A stretch of 64,000 nucleotides of DNA from Centropus unirufus (Eukaryota; Chordata; Aves; Cuculiformes; Centropidae): NCBI GenBank assembly GCA_013397695.1, contig VYZI01000057.1:2218622-2282621 (forward strand), given 5' to 3'. Every line of letters starts with the position of its first letter. Position 1 is the first letter of the stretch. A program made the translations under genes and the position numbers. Below are positions 54,168 through 64,000 of this stretch, piece by piece. Under the pieces are notes generated by a model, which saw only the letters and a list, made by a program, of their open reading frames with translations, did no database searches and was not told the origin of the DNA.

Positions 54168-54707
54168 CTAAATTAGAATAATAGATTTATTTTCCATGGC
54201 TGTCTCTCTCTCCTTGCCTTGAAGAAGCATCAGGATGTCGGGTAAGTTAGATGCAAGGCTGAGTTTATCAGTGCAAGGCAGGCACCAAGGCAACTCAGTG
54301 GAGCACAAGTAGATTTGTGAGAGGAAAGAGATGCAGGAAGATTTTCCAGCTTCAAAGTTCACTGACCACATCCCAAAGGCCTGTGGGGCTGCTCTTGCAA
54401 AACCACTAACAGCCAGACACTGCAACCCACAACATCTGCAATCACACTCGCACTGGTCTGCATAAACAGCAATTCCTTTTACTCCATGAGAGCTTCCTGG
54501 TGCTCCTCCACATCTTTTGCTGGCTGTATAGCACCAGAAATTGGATAAAGAGCGTCTTGTTTTGCCAAATATGCCACTTGCATCCGCTCCACCATGATCA
54601 AACTGGCTGGAAAAGAAGGCAACAGTGATGTGTAGCACAATATTGTACACATGCTTTAAAGGTTTGAGTAACAAGTAGAGCAGAGACAGTGAATCAAAGT
54701 CCAACAT
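54168..54707 (-). other. Longest open frame (179 codons), coding status unknown
   Basis: This is the longest stop-free stretch in the window, read on the minus strand. Its predicted product has a Cys-dense piece near residues 88-97 (CECDCRCCGLQC) but no zinc-finger spacing, signal peptide or known domain that I can see. A strong splice-acceptor-like sequence (a CCTTCTTTTCCAG tract) ends at about 54607 on the minus strand. Just after it a second frame is open: 38 codons from ATG at 54595 to TAA at 54479, starting MVERMQVAYLAKQD. The patch is richer in G and C than its neighbours, which lowers stop frequency in all frames. It could be a lineage-specific or lncRNA exon, or an accident of composition. 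Confidence 0.2.
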
Positions 54708-57700
54708 GTCTTGAAGTTTACATTCAAGAAGAGAAAATGGAAAGTGAATTTAACTTGAGCAGAGGGAAGTGAACCTCATGAGCTAATACTGAGTTGGCAT
54801 TTCAGAAGTACAAATTTCAAAGTGTTCATAATCAATTGCAAACATGATTTATAAACATTAATTTTGGCATGGCATTTTCTAGCTATATGAATTGCTTTTC
54901 CCATTAAAAATACCTTGATGAAATAAATAGAGTCTTCCCTCAATTATTTTAGTCAAGAAAACAGATAGAATAATTCGTACAATAAAGGCAGGCACAAGGT
55001 ACCATTACACTACAGGATTCTGAAGTTCTACAGTACCAAGAAAATAAAAAAAAAAGAATTTATAAGAAGCCAGCCAAACATTAACTTTGAAATAAATAAT
55101 TCTAAATCCTGCTGACTTACTTGAAAGGTTAGAAAAGTTATCATTATGGCAACAAGATAAGTCTAAATAATAAACTTATATTAAAAATGCAGTAAAACTT
55201 GTTTTGATTCTTTTTCTAACACTGATAGTTTTATGATGCCTATATAAGACAAATACCTATTTTTTAAAGATATAGTTATTTGATTTCAAACAATAGACCA
55301 CATTAAAATCTCGACCCAATATTCCTTCTTCCCTCCAAGTCCACCATGTATACCTTTTGTAAATATCTATACAACAAAAATATTATTTTTTTCAAAATTA
55401 CAACAATAAGCCTTTAGCAACCAAATTGTATAGCAACAAAGTAAATACTTTCATTGATATTTTCCGGGATATCATATTTATGACATATTATGCAGCCAGA
55501 CTAATTAGACTACTTAGTCAACCTGACAATCTTTTAAGTAGGGATGAACTAAACAACTCGGTGATTATGTTCTCTAAAAAAGTTGTCTTTATTTTGGGTC
55601 AGGGTTTTTCTTGGTTTCATTTTTTCATTTTGTTTCAGTCAGCTTCCAGGATTAATATCTGAACGCTAAATTCCTTCAGACAAATCTTAACAAAAGTAAG
55701 CAAGCAGCTGATAGCCAAAAGCTGTATTCTGTTAAGAAATTACACACAAACACCTAGGAAATATGATATAAACAATATTCCAAGTACCCAAGTCCCTACA
55801 GAGAATTACACACAATACCCCAATTAATTTTTACAAGAAAAACAGTTAGTTTGCTTCCACAGAGTTCTTTAATCATTATCTTATGCAGCAATAATGTTGA
55901 CAAGGCACAGCACAACCTCTCTTTTGAAAGCACAACTAAAGACTGGGCAAGTGCTTCCAATGTCAAATCTCATGGATGCTGAGGAAATGTCATGCTTACC
56001 TGGATATGCTGAGTTCACAAACACCACAGTTCCACTCTTTACTACCCTTAAAGAACTTTGCAAACTTTACTGCATTTTTAAATGCACCGACCTCTAGGCA
56101 TAGCAAAATAGCAACTGTAATATTTCTTGAATATAGGTTATTTGTATTAAAATTTCAAGTTTGGCAGGGGACATAAAAACAAAATTAAGGAGCAATGTCT
56201 TCTTTTGACTATTTAATAGTCAAACAGAGAGCTGGGAGTGTGATTTAGCAGTGCCATAGTTACATAAGCATACATCTCTAAACACACGTCCACTTCAAAA
56301 CCCCACCCTCTGGGAATCTGTGCCCTACTTTGCAAGTAGCCTACAGCACATGACAAATTTGAAATGGAAATATTTCCCTAATCATCTAAATCTGGGTCAA
56401 AATGTCAACTCAGCTTAGGCCCAAGTCATTGCCACTTCTGATTGCTAGAGTGGCCATAAAGAATACTTGTGAGGCATGAGGGACCAAAAAAATCGACAGT
56501 GGGTCACAGTCTCCGGATAACTATGAAAAAAAATAAATACGTACACATTCATGCCTGCCTTTGGTACGTGTGATTCTGACTGCTTAACTTGGGAAAGTAA
56601 GCAGCAGGACAGAAACACTGCACTTGTCTCCATTGTCTCTCTGCCCTCTCAACTGCTGCATGATAGTTCATATTCCATAAAACGGCACTTCACAATCATG
56701 ATTCTTATTGAGATCCCATTAATTTTCACAACAGCTGCTTTTGCGTTGTAACTATCGCAAATTAAAGCCACTTCCTATTAGCCAAGCAACTAAACTTCCT
56801 TGACTAAAATACAAAATATACATAACATTTTCAGGTAAAAGCCCACTTATGCAAGGGAGGGGCAGACAAGGTACTTAACAGCAATCGCTCAACTGTGCTG
56901 AAGAGGAGGTCAGTGATAACAGCTGAACTCAGGGGTAAGCAAGTGGGTCTCTCACTGACACATAACAAACCCCTCACCATCTCTACTCAGTAGCTGCTGA
57001 TATTTTGCAAACTAAGACAGCGGAGACATTATTAGCTGCTTCTGCTCTACTTACATTGTATTTAAAAAAAAATAGTCACATTGATAGAAAAGTAGAACAT
57101 TTTATAAGAAAGCCAGATCTTCACACTGAAGACTGCTACTAAAAAGTGATGATTTATTAATTACTGAAAAAAATGCGCTTGTGCAATTATTGTCTTAATT
57201 CGGTTATACAGAAAAGAGAAGAAAAATAAAGTCCTAAAGCTTAATTACACCATTAATTACATATATTAGTTGTACCATAGATAAGACATGTTAAAGAAAC
57301 TTAAATTAAGTCATAATATGCAAAATCACCTTCCCTTACTTTGCAAAGGTTCCTGTTTGGATGTAATTAGCCCATTAGTCAACAGAAAGTAGACTGAACA
57401 CAGTAAAACTGTGTTATCTGATTGTCTTGGATTGCAATATTACATATTCTGGAAGTAAAATCGCATAAACTATAGAAGGCTATGCCCTTCACCTAAACAT
57501 GATGTTTTTGCACACCGTATATATTTTGTTAAAAATTGACTTCAGTAGAAGAATATCTTTTATAGGTCAGGCCAAATACTAAATCCCATAGAAGATTTGC
57601 ACACTGCCTAACCTGGTGCCAAGAACAAACAAGCAGTTTTACTTAGCTACAGAGAGTATTGTTTCAGGGGTTAATCATTGGGGATTGTTTAAGCAGAGGA

Positions 57701-60597
57701 ACATCTGGCACACCTTCCTACAGAGACTGAACAAATAACTTCTGATCTCCCTCTACTGTATAAGGGTCTGGGTTTCATCCAGCACTAATTTGCAATTTTA
57801 CTGCACATTCCATTATTCCCACAATACTATACATTAAAAATACTCCGCTTTACATTTATTCCAACAGAGAGAAAAAAAAACCAATTGTAACTAGAAGAGC
57901 TTTAAACTGACAAAAGAAAAAAGTTTATTTTTCTAAAGAACACTTACCTAGTACTGTTGGTGTTGTTTTTAAGAATACATTTGTGGTATTTGGCAGAGCT
58001 ACTGAATTGTACAAAACCAAGAGTCTGAAGAATAAACAGAGCAATATGCGGCAATACAAAATGTATGTAATTTGAGATAATAGAAAGGGTGAAATGAAAA
58101 ATGATACTCTTAGAAGTACCAGTTCTATAAAAATTTCAAACCATCAATTTTACATAGCAAAATGAACAAAGCAACTCGACAAGCAAAGCAATTACTTATT
58201 TCTCTTTGTACTAAATGCAGAGGAAACAGAATTAAGCAGAGATATTGTTTTTGCACTACAAACATAAAAGCTTGAGGTTTCTTATGTGAAAAGAATTGAA
58301 GCTTTTTTCCCCTCTTACTTATTTGTTAATTGTTCTGCTCTCACTTTTCTCTGGAATATTTTTATGTAAATGAGTAAGAGGACTGTGAATCTTCAGGGGC
58401 TTCAGTAGAGAATATACACAGGTGGAACTTTGACTAGGATAAAATCCATTACATTTTATTTGAAAGATGAAGAGGTATAAAGAAAAAGCCTGATCCTCTG
58501 AGAAGTATATTGTATGACATCTGTGTCAAGCAGGGTAAGAAATATGACAATATTACCCAGCTGTGCTAGACAGTATCATAAACCAATTTGAGAATCTATC
58601 TCTTTGTATCATCAGTTAGCATATGTCCTGTTTTTCAGGGAATAACCTAATACAATACAAGTAATTTAGAGGTAATTAACTGTAAAAGGGTTTGAATGGA
58701 TTATCAGTTCAACAAAGAAATCAAGTCATTATCCATATTCAGATACATTCAGGGACTCCTTCATCACAGAGCAATATTACTGCTATGCAGCTTGGGAGGT
58801 AAGTTAAAATCTCTGTATATTTCAGCCTTAGGATGGTAATATGAGCTTTATCGTTATATCTGAATTAACTGCAAGTTGTTCTTACAGATTGACAACATTT
58901 CTGGGAAACAAAAAGTTTGTGATAGATTTTGAGGTGTTGCTGTTCTTAAACTAGATTTATGCAATGGTGGAGAAGCAGGCTGAGGGCCTCTGCCACATCA
59001 CCAGGCTGTAGGAATGTCATCATTCAGTAGACAAAATTCTTCCGCCTTCCTGACATTTATATACTTTTACTCCCAAACCACACAGGAATCAAGCTGAACA
59101 GTTCAAATATGGAAGAGTGTAGCAGTGAAACCTTTGAACTCTGTGTTCCAATTAGGAACAAGAAAAAATTATGATTGTGATAAAATTTTCTGCCATTGTG
59201 GCATTTATTTCTGGAAAAAAAGTTCTATGGTGGCCCATAATATTCAGTAAATCCCCATCTCTTTTCAGGAGAAAGCATAACTGGTCTTTGTATCTCCACT
59301 CTAACAGCTGCAACAACATAAAAGTAAAACTGATAGATGCACAGTTCTATCTTTGCCTTGAAGAGGCCCAAACATTAAGAGCTGGTTATGCAAATATTAC
59401 TGAACACAGTTCAAGCCATTACTCATACTTCAGACTGAGGAGACTGAACAAAAGCTATAATAACGTGATATCAAGATTGCAAAGTGGAAAAGATAAATGA
59501 CGTTTATTCAGGAACACCACAGCTTCTGTATACCTAATGATACACATTAGAGAATCCGCCAACATCTGCCAAGTGATGTATTAAGTAGAAAATTGGTCAA
59601 GTTAATAATACTAAGGCTGTGTAATTTAACCTCTGAAATGTCACTATTACCGGAAGGCATTTATATAAGAATAAATTCATATACATATATATCCAAATGG
59701 GCCCATACATAATCCTAGGCCATAGCAGCCCTTGTCAGGGCAGCTAATATACACAGTATAATTTCGGTGTAACTGTCTACCAGAAGAAACAATTCACATC
59801 AGAACACTTACATTTCTATGGATTTATATAGACAGCCTATTCACACGTTACAAACATAGGGATATTTTGCAGATATTTTTTTCTGTCTAATTATACCTCA
59901 CATTATTTTTACATATATTTGTATCTCTATACATGCTCTAGAGTACTAATATATGAGTAGCTACTATAAATAAAACTATGTATTTACAAAGAACATGTCT
60001 ATGTATGCTTTATGGCTAATTTGATGTATGCCAGATTTAAGATAATGTAAAACATTTACTTCTCAAAAAAAATTTCCATCCTCAAATCTTGGCATACTTA
60101 AATGAATGACAGTTTATCTTCAAACTTTTAACTGTTATTAATAATATGTATAAGTTAATTATACATGATTATGATGTAAAAGCTTTTGAGCAAAACTATT
60201 TTGATTCCTATAAGTATTAAAATCTTGGTTAAAACTTTTTCAGTATTGTGGGGTTACTTCATTCTGAATTGGAGCAGCTGGTGGAAAGCAAAGTCAATTT
60301 TTGGGCATAGAGATATTTTATTCGTCCTGCTTGCAGATGTAGAGCCTCAGCCATTTCAGCCACACTACAAATTGTCTTATGTATCAGATATATACATATT
60401 TAAATACTTTATTGAAGACTGAGTTACAAGAAAAATTTAAATATGAATATAGACTTGAGAGCAATAAATGTTAACTAACTGCATTTCTAAGACTATACAA
60501 CCTAATCTTGAAAAATGAAGTTTCATTTTCCTGGGATTTCCTTAGCACCATCAAAGGATTTGAAATTATGTGTCTATTAACTGTTTAGGAAGTGTGG
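54708..60597. other. AT-rich non-coding stretch
   Basis: No exon, RNA or transposon is recognised. Open frames reach 109 codons (59171-59500, + strand) without family similarity. Confidence 0.55.
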
Positions 60598-60960
60598 GTT
60601 AAATGAGTGGCCAGTTAGATGGATTGAGAAGTGGCTGGATGGAAGAGCTCAGAGCGTTGTGATCACTGGCACAGTCTAGCTGGTGGTCCCCAATGGCTTG
60701 TACTGGGCCCAGTCTTGTTCAACATATTCAGCAATGACCTGGATGACAAGAGTGTACCCTCAACCAGCTGGAAAGCAGCTCTGCAGAGATCCTGGGATAT
60801 TCCTGGTGGACAACAAGCTAATCATGACTCAGCAATGTGTCCTTAAGGGCAAGAAGACCAATGGTAGATCCTGGGGTGCATCAAGAGTGTGGTCAGCAAG
60901 TCAAGAGAAATTATACTCCCCCCTCTACTCTGCCCTAGGGAGGCCACATCTGGAGTGTTG
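60598..60960 (+). mobile_element. CR1 LINE, 5' segment, interrupted by an LTR
   Basis: This covers the end of the CR1 reverse transcriptase region. ATGAGTGGCCAGTTAGATGG (about 60604) and the frame GPVLFNIFSNDLDD (near 60700-60750) match the known CR1 pattern. Downstream are GGAAAGCAGCTCTGCAGAGA, CCTGGTGGACAACAAGCT, ACTCAGCAATGTGTCCTTAA, and TACTCTGCCCTAGGGAGGCC. An internal deletion of roughly 200-300 bases joins GAGTGTACCCTCAACC to the AAGCAGCTC block, because the consensus has a longer segment there. Frameshifts and stops make it non-functional. It continues at 61215 after the LTR. Confidence 0.9.
60955..60960. repeat. Left target-site duplication (GTGTTG)
   Basis: These six bases directly precede the TGTC start of the LTR and match GTATTG at 61215-61220 in 5 of 6 positions. 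The CR1 consensus here reads 'gtattgtgtcc', so the left copy probably took the A-to-G change after insertion. A 6-bp duplication fits alpha- or beta-type avian retroviral integration. Confidence 0.7.
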
Positions 60961-61214
60961 TGTCGGGGATAACCTGACTGAGGAAGACGAAGTCGACCTC
61001 GAGGAAGCAGTTAACCAATGAACAGGATGTAGAAAAGAATACTGATGTTGACAACTAGCTACCAATCATTATAAAGAAAAACAAAACTTTAACCAATAGT
61101 AAAATGTACACTCCTCCTGAGGAAGATTATAAAAAGGCTCTCTGTAATGTTGCTGCTCTCTGATAAAGAAATTGCCACAAAAAGCCATTTGTCGAGTCTG
61201 TCCCAACTGGGACA
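60961..61214 (+). mobile_element. Solo LTR of an endogenous retrovirus (254 bp) inside CR1
   Basis: The element begins TGTCGGGGATAACC and ends AACTGGGACA, so the ends are the inverted pair TGTC and GACA. It is flanked by a 6-bp target duplication and has no internal viral genes, so it is a solo LTR left by LTR-LTR recombination. Promoter-like elements are in order: CCAAT at 61015, 61062 and 61093, then TATAAAAAGG at 61128. A GATAAA at 61162 could be a variant polyadenylation signal, since AATAAA is absent. Five CpG sites survive, suggesting a younger age than the CR1 host. The family is not identified by eye; a length of about 250 bp is short for an avian ERV LTR. The short open frames on the minus strand here are meaningless. 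Confidence 0.8.
61128..61137 (+). promoter_or_regulatory. TATA box of the solo LTR
   Basis: TATAAAAAGG lies 31 bases after the CCAAT at 61093-61097. This is the usual U3 promoter layout and sets the LTR's transcription direction as +. Whether it is still active cannot be told from sequence. Confidence 0.6.
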
Positions 61215-61321
61215 GTATTGTGTCCAGTGCTGAGCTCCCCAGTTCAGGACAGACAAGGAACTCCTGGAGAAAGTCCAGGGTAGGTCCATTAAGATGATTA
61301 AGGGACTGGAGCATCACTCAT
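61215..61321 (+). mobile_element. CR1 LINE, continuation after the LTR, 3' end missing
   Basis: The CR1 resumes with TGTCCAGTGCTGAGCTCCCC (61221), TTCAGGACAGACAAGGAACT (61243), GAGAAAGTCCAGGGTAGGTC (61267) and GATGATTAAGGGACTGGAGC (61293). The match stops at about 61321. The next CR1 block and the terminal repeat are absent. CR1 copies normally keep their 3' end, so this loss is secondary (deletion or rearrangement). The right target copy GTATTG is 61215-61220. Confidence 0.9.
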
Positions 61322-64000
61322 GTTTTCTTTATGATACAGATAATATTTTGGTAGAAAACTGTGCTTTAGTCCTACGGGACCAGACCTTCAACTCATAAAA
61401 TGGTGTAAGCTTTACTGAATGAAATGGGGCAACATCATGCCACACTGCAAAAATATCTACCTGGTATGGTTTTTATATACCTATAAAGCTCATTGTTGCT
61501 AAAGAAAAGAATAATGATGGTATATAAAAGCAACACTAATCTACAAAGCAACAATAGGATGATCTTTTTTGTAATCATTGAGCCTTACAGTATCATTTGC
61601 AGAATGTAAATATGATTATTGCTGGAGAGACTCATATTTTTAAAGAAATTATCACAAAAAGTTTTAAATTTTGAAATGGAAGCATTTCCTTTCCAAAAGA
61701 TAGTGTGTTTCATATACAACATTTCTAGCATTAACTTTTAAAAAAATTGTCAGGAGAATATAGATTTCCTATTAAAAAAAGGAAATGCTTGCAATGCTTT
61801 TTGTTCAAACTGTTACTTCAGTACCGGCTATACAAATACTTTTATAGTGTGTTTATTGTCATTGTTAAAAAGTAAATTCATTATTTTGTGAATTTTGCAT
61901 ATTTCTTTAGAACTGTATGATATCATCAGCTGTGACTTCCTTCGGTTTTCTTTTTGATGCTTACACCAATAGGCATGAGTATTAGAATATTCCATGTAAG
62001 GCCATAATATTTAATTATTTATTTAATAATATTTTCTGTATTTGTTCTTACCCTGTTCTCCTCTGGAAGAGACTAGTAGGGGGAAATTATACTCTATTTC
62101 AGAGCTTCCTCCTTTGTGTCTGTGTTCCAAGTCCTTGTATAGAAGAAAGAGCTAAGTTCCGAGTTTATATGATTGGGACAGAAAGCACAGGGATCTTAAA
62201 GATATTCAGAACTATCATAGGAAAACAGGTAAACATTTTATTTTCCTAGCACTCTGAGTGATAAGCATAAAGTTAATGGCAATACAAAATCTGAAATCAG
62301 GTAGATAATAGAAAAATTAGCTCAAGAAACATTACTTGTTTTCTGCTTTAAAAATAACTCTGCAAATAACCAGAAAATGTTTGTACTATAAATATTCTAA
62401 ATATTGTTTAATTTTAAGCTGAAGTCCACAAAAGTGCCATAAAGGTACTTTTATGATCTTTCAATACTTCCTTTATTGCTCTTTCCTGATTTGCACATGC
62501 AAACTGTAACATCTTCATCATAGCTATCTTCTCCTTGTTTTCTGCACAGGGGGCTCACTTTTGTGTGAGCAGTTTGGTCTTATTTTTTTCCTGCTTCTTG
62601 AAAGCAAGCCTAAGAAGTAAGATTGTAGATTTGGAAGAACTGTGTGATATATCCTGACATCTCCCAGCATTGCCACTGTCTTTGGCCCTGTGTTAAGCAC
62701 CCATTTACCCCCACAGAGTAACAGGGCATCCAAAGCATATAACTCATCAAGTTAAGACAATTGCAGGAGTCATACATCCTAATAGCACCTAATGACACAT
62801 CCTAAGAGCAGTAGTAAGTTGTACATTTATTAATAAACTATCGAAGCTATTTCTATAAGAGGAAGAAAGTAGCTTGGCAAATTTACTAACGCTAGACAGG
62901 AACAATTTTCTAATTTCAAGGTTTTGCTAAATATGTCTTCTGAAAGCATGGGGAAGGCACATCACACAGACAGCGGATGCACCAACTACATCTGCCCATT
63001 CCTGGGAGATGCCTCGTGTGCACATAATATGTAAACAAGTAGCCTCGAACCTGTCTGAATAAGCCTAAAGAAGACACTCATTTCAGCACCACACTTTAAA
63101 AGATAGAATTGCTAGGAAGACCAAATGGTCCCATATTAGCCTTCAGGAAATACTTTAAAGTGCCTTTACTAAGGGAAAGCTAGCATTCTGATGATTAAAA
63201 CCATGTCACAAAACCAATTATAAATAGGCTAACGAACTAGTAATTCTTTTCCAGGAAGCTTTTTCTTTTTGAACTGGAATTAATTTCTGACATGGAACTC
63301 ATTTCTGAGATAACCCCACCTGCAACCAAGAATTACACTTCCTATTTTGAACTAAGAAGATCGATTATGCACATTTTCCTTCAAGTGTGGTACAGCTTTA
63401 AGGATTTCATATATTCCCTCATCTAATATTCTAGCTCTCTAAAGAGCTGAACCACATCTATTCTAACAGACGACTGTTTTCCAGATGGAATTTGTTTAAC
63501 TCCTGCTTGACATGTTTTTTTTTATTTTCTGTGGCATATCTATGTGGAATGAAATAGGATTTAAATTACTTAATCAATAGCAGGTTATAAAACGATATAA
63601 TTAGGAATGGAGTTTACTTGAACGAAGAAGGCTATCAATAGCTTCTAGTGCAATAGCATGGTCAGCACCTCACTCTCTTCGTGTCAAGACTGGTGTCAAC
63701 TCACATAATTAACTACCTCAATGGAAAGACACAGAGAGAAAGCAGATCAACTGGATCCACCTTCAAAATGTTGAATTATTATACATTTGCATTTCATTAA
63801 TTTGGGACTTTTTATTATTATTAGAAAAAAAACAAACAAGAGAACGGAGACCTGCTGAGAAATATGAAGTTGTCTTTCACAAGCTAAAATGTGAGAGAAA
63901 ACAGCAAAGGCTTTCATTTCCAAAATACAGTTCAAACCTTTAAAGAGGAATTATTAATCTATATAGCAAATACCGCTTTTTATAGGACAAAGCTGGAACT
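61322..64000. other. AT-rich non-coding stretch to window end
   Basis: No gene, RNA or transposon is recognised. Open frames stay under 70 codons. Confidence 0.6.

Noticed and set aside
60631..61021. Two + strand open frames of 71 and 112 codons
   Set aside because: They are decayed CR1 reverse transcriptase remnants in two frames, the second running into the LTR. Neither is an independent gene.
61069..61317. Two minus-strand open frames of 66 and 82 codons
   Set aside because: They cross the LTR/CR1 boundary antisense to both elements and have no family similarity.
1..64000. CRISPR arrays, operons, phage or plasmid features
   Set aside because: There are no regularly spaced repeats, no dense co-directional genes and no bacterial-type signals. 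Base composition and CR1 content show vertebrate nuclear DNA.

Overview
The window looks like AT-rich, gene-poor vertebrate nuclear DNA, most probably from a bird. The basis is several CR1 LINE fragments with the avian-type 3' end (a short ATTCTRTG-like tail), no recognisable mammalian SINEs, strong CpG depletion, and no dense coding of the bacterial or viral kind. A turtle or crocodilian is possible, because CR1 occurs there too. No protein-coding exon could be recognised. The longest open frames (540, 501 and about 360 bases) have no family signature I can name, and one of them is simply the antisense of a CR1 copy. The window is therefore best read as intergenic or deep intronic sequence.

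Layout. Positions 1-12.6 kb are unannotated AT-rich sequence with one ~51-bp tandem duplication near the start and some low-complexity patches. Two CR1 copies in the same orientation lie within 2.2 kb (about 12.62-13.22 and 14.23-14.78 kb). From 15 to 26 kb the sequence is unique, with an unexplained 501-base open frame, a short perfect hairpin at 17.5 kb and a 20-bp perfect palindrome at 24.1 kb. Near 26-27 kb are a diverged minus-strand CR1 piece and a plus-strand CR1 tail. From 27 to 41 kb the sequence is mostly unique, with one CpG-retaining patch at 28.9 kb, a splice-acceptor-like open segment at 37.7 kb and a minus-strand CR1 end at 38.6 kb. At 41.1-42.0 kb there is a cluster of AT-rich duplications and inverted repeats that contains the window's only run of N (15 bases). 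From 42 to 60 kb are two candidate conserved noncoding elements (43.9 and 47.3 kb), a tRNA-like fragment (52.55 kb) and a minus-strand patch with two overlapping open frames (54.2-54.7 kb).

The clearest structured object is at 60.6-61.3 kb. A CR1 copy has been split by a 254-bp solo LTR with TGTC...GACA ends, a 6-bp target duplication (5 of 6 bases matching) and internal CCAAT and TATA elements in promoter-like order. Removing the LTR and one target copy restores a continuous CR1 segment, which fixes the order of events: CR1 first, LTR second. No genes act together here as a pathway. What the window records is retroelement history and possibly some regulatory sequence. I found no convincing evidence of a new multi-gene system.
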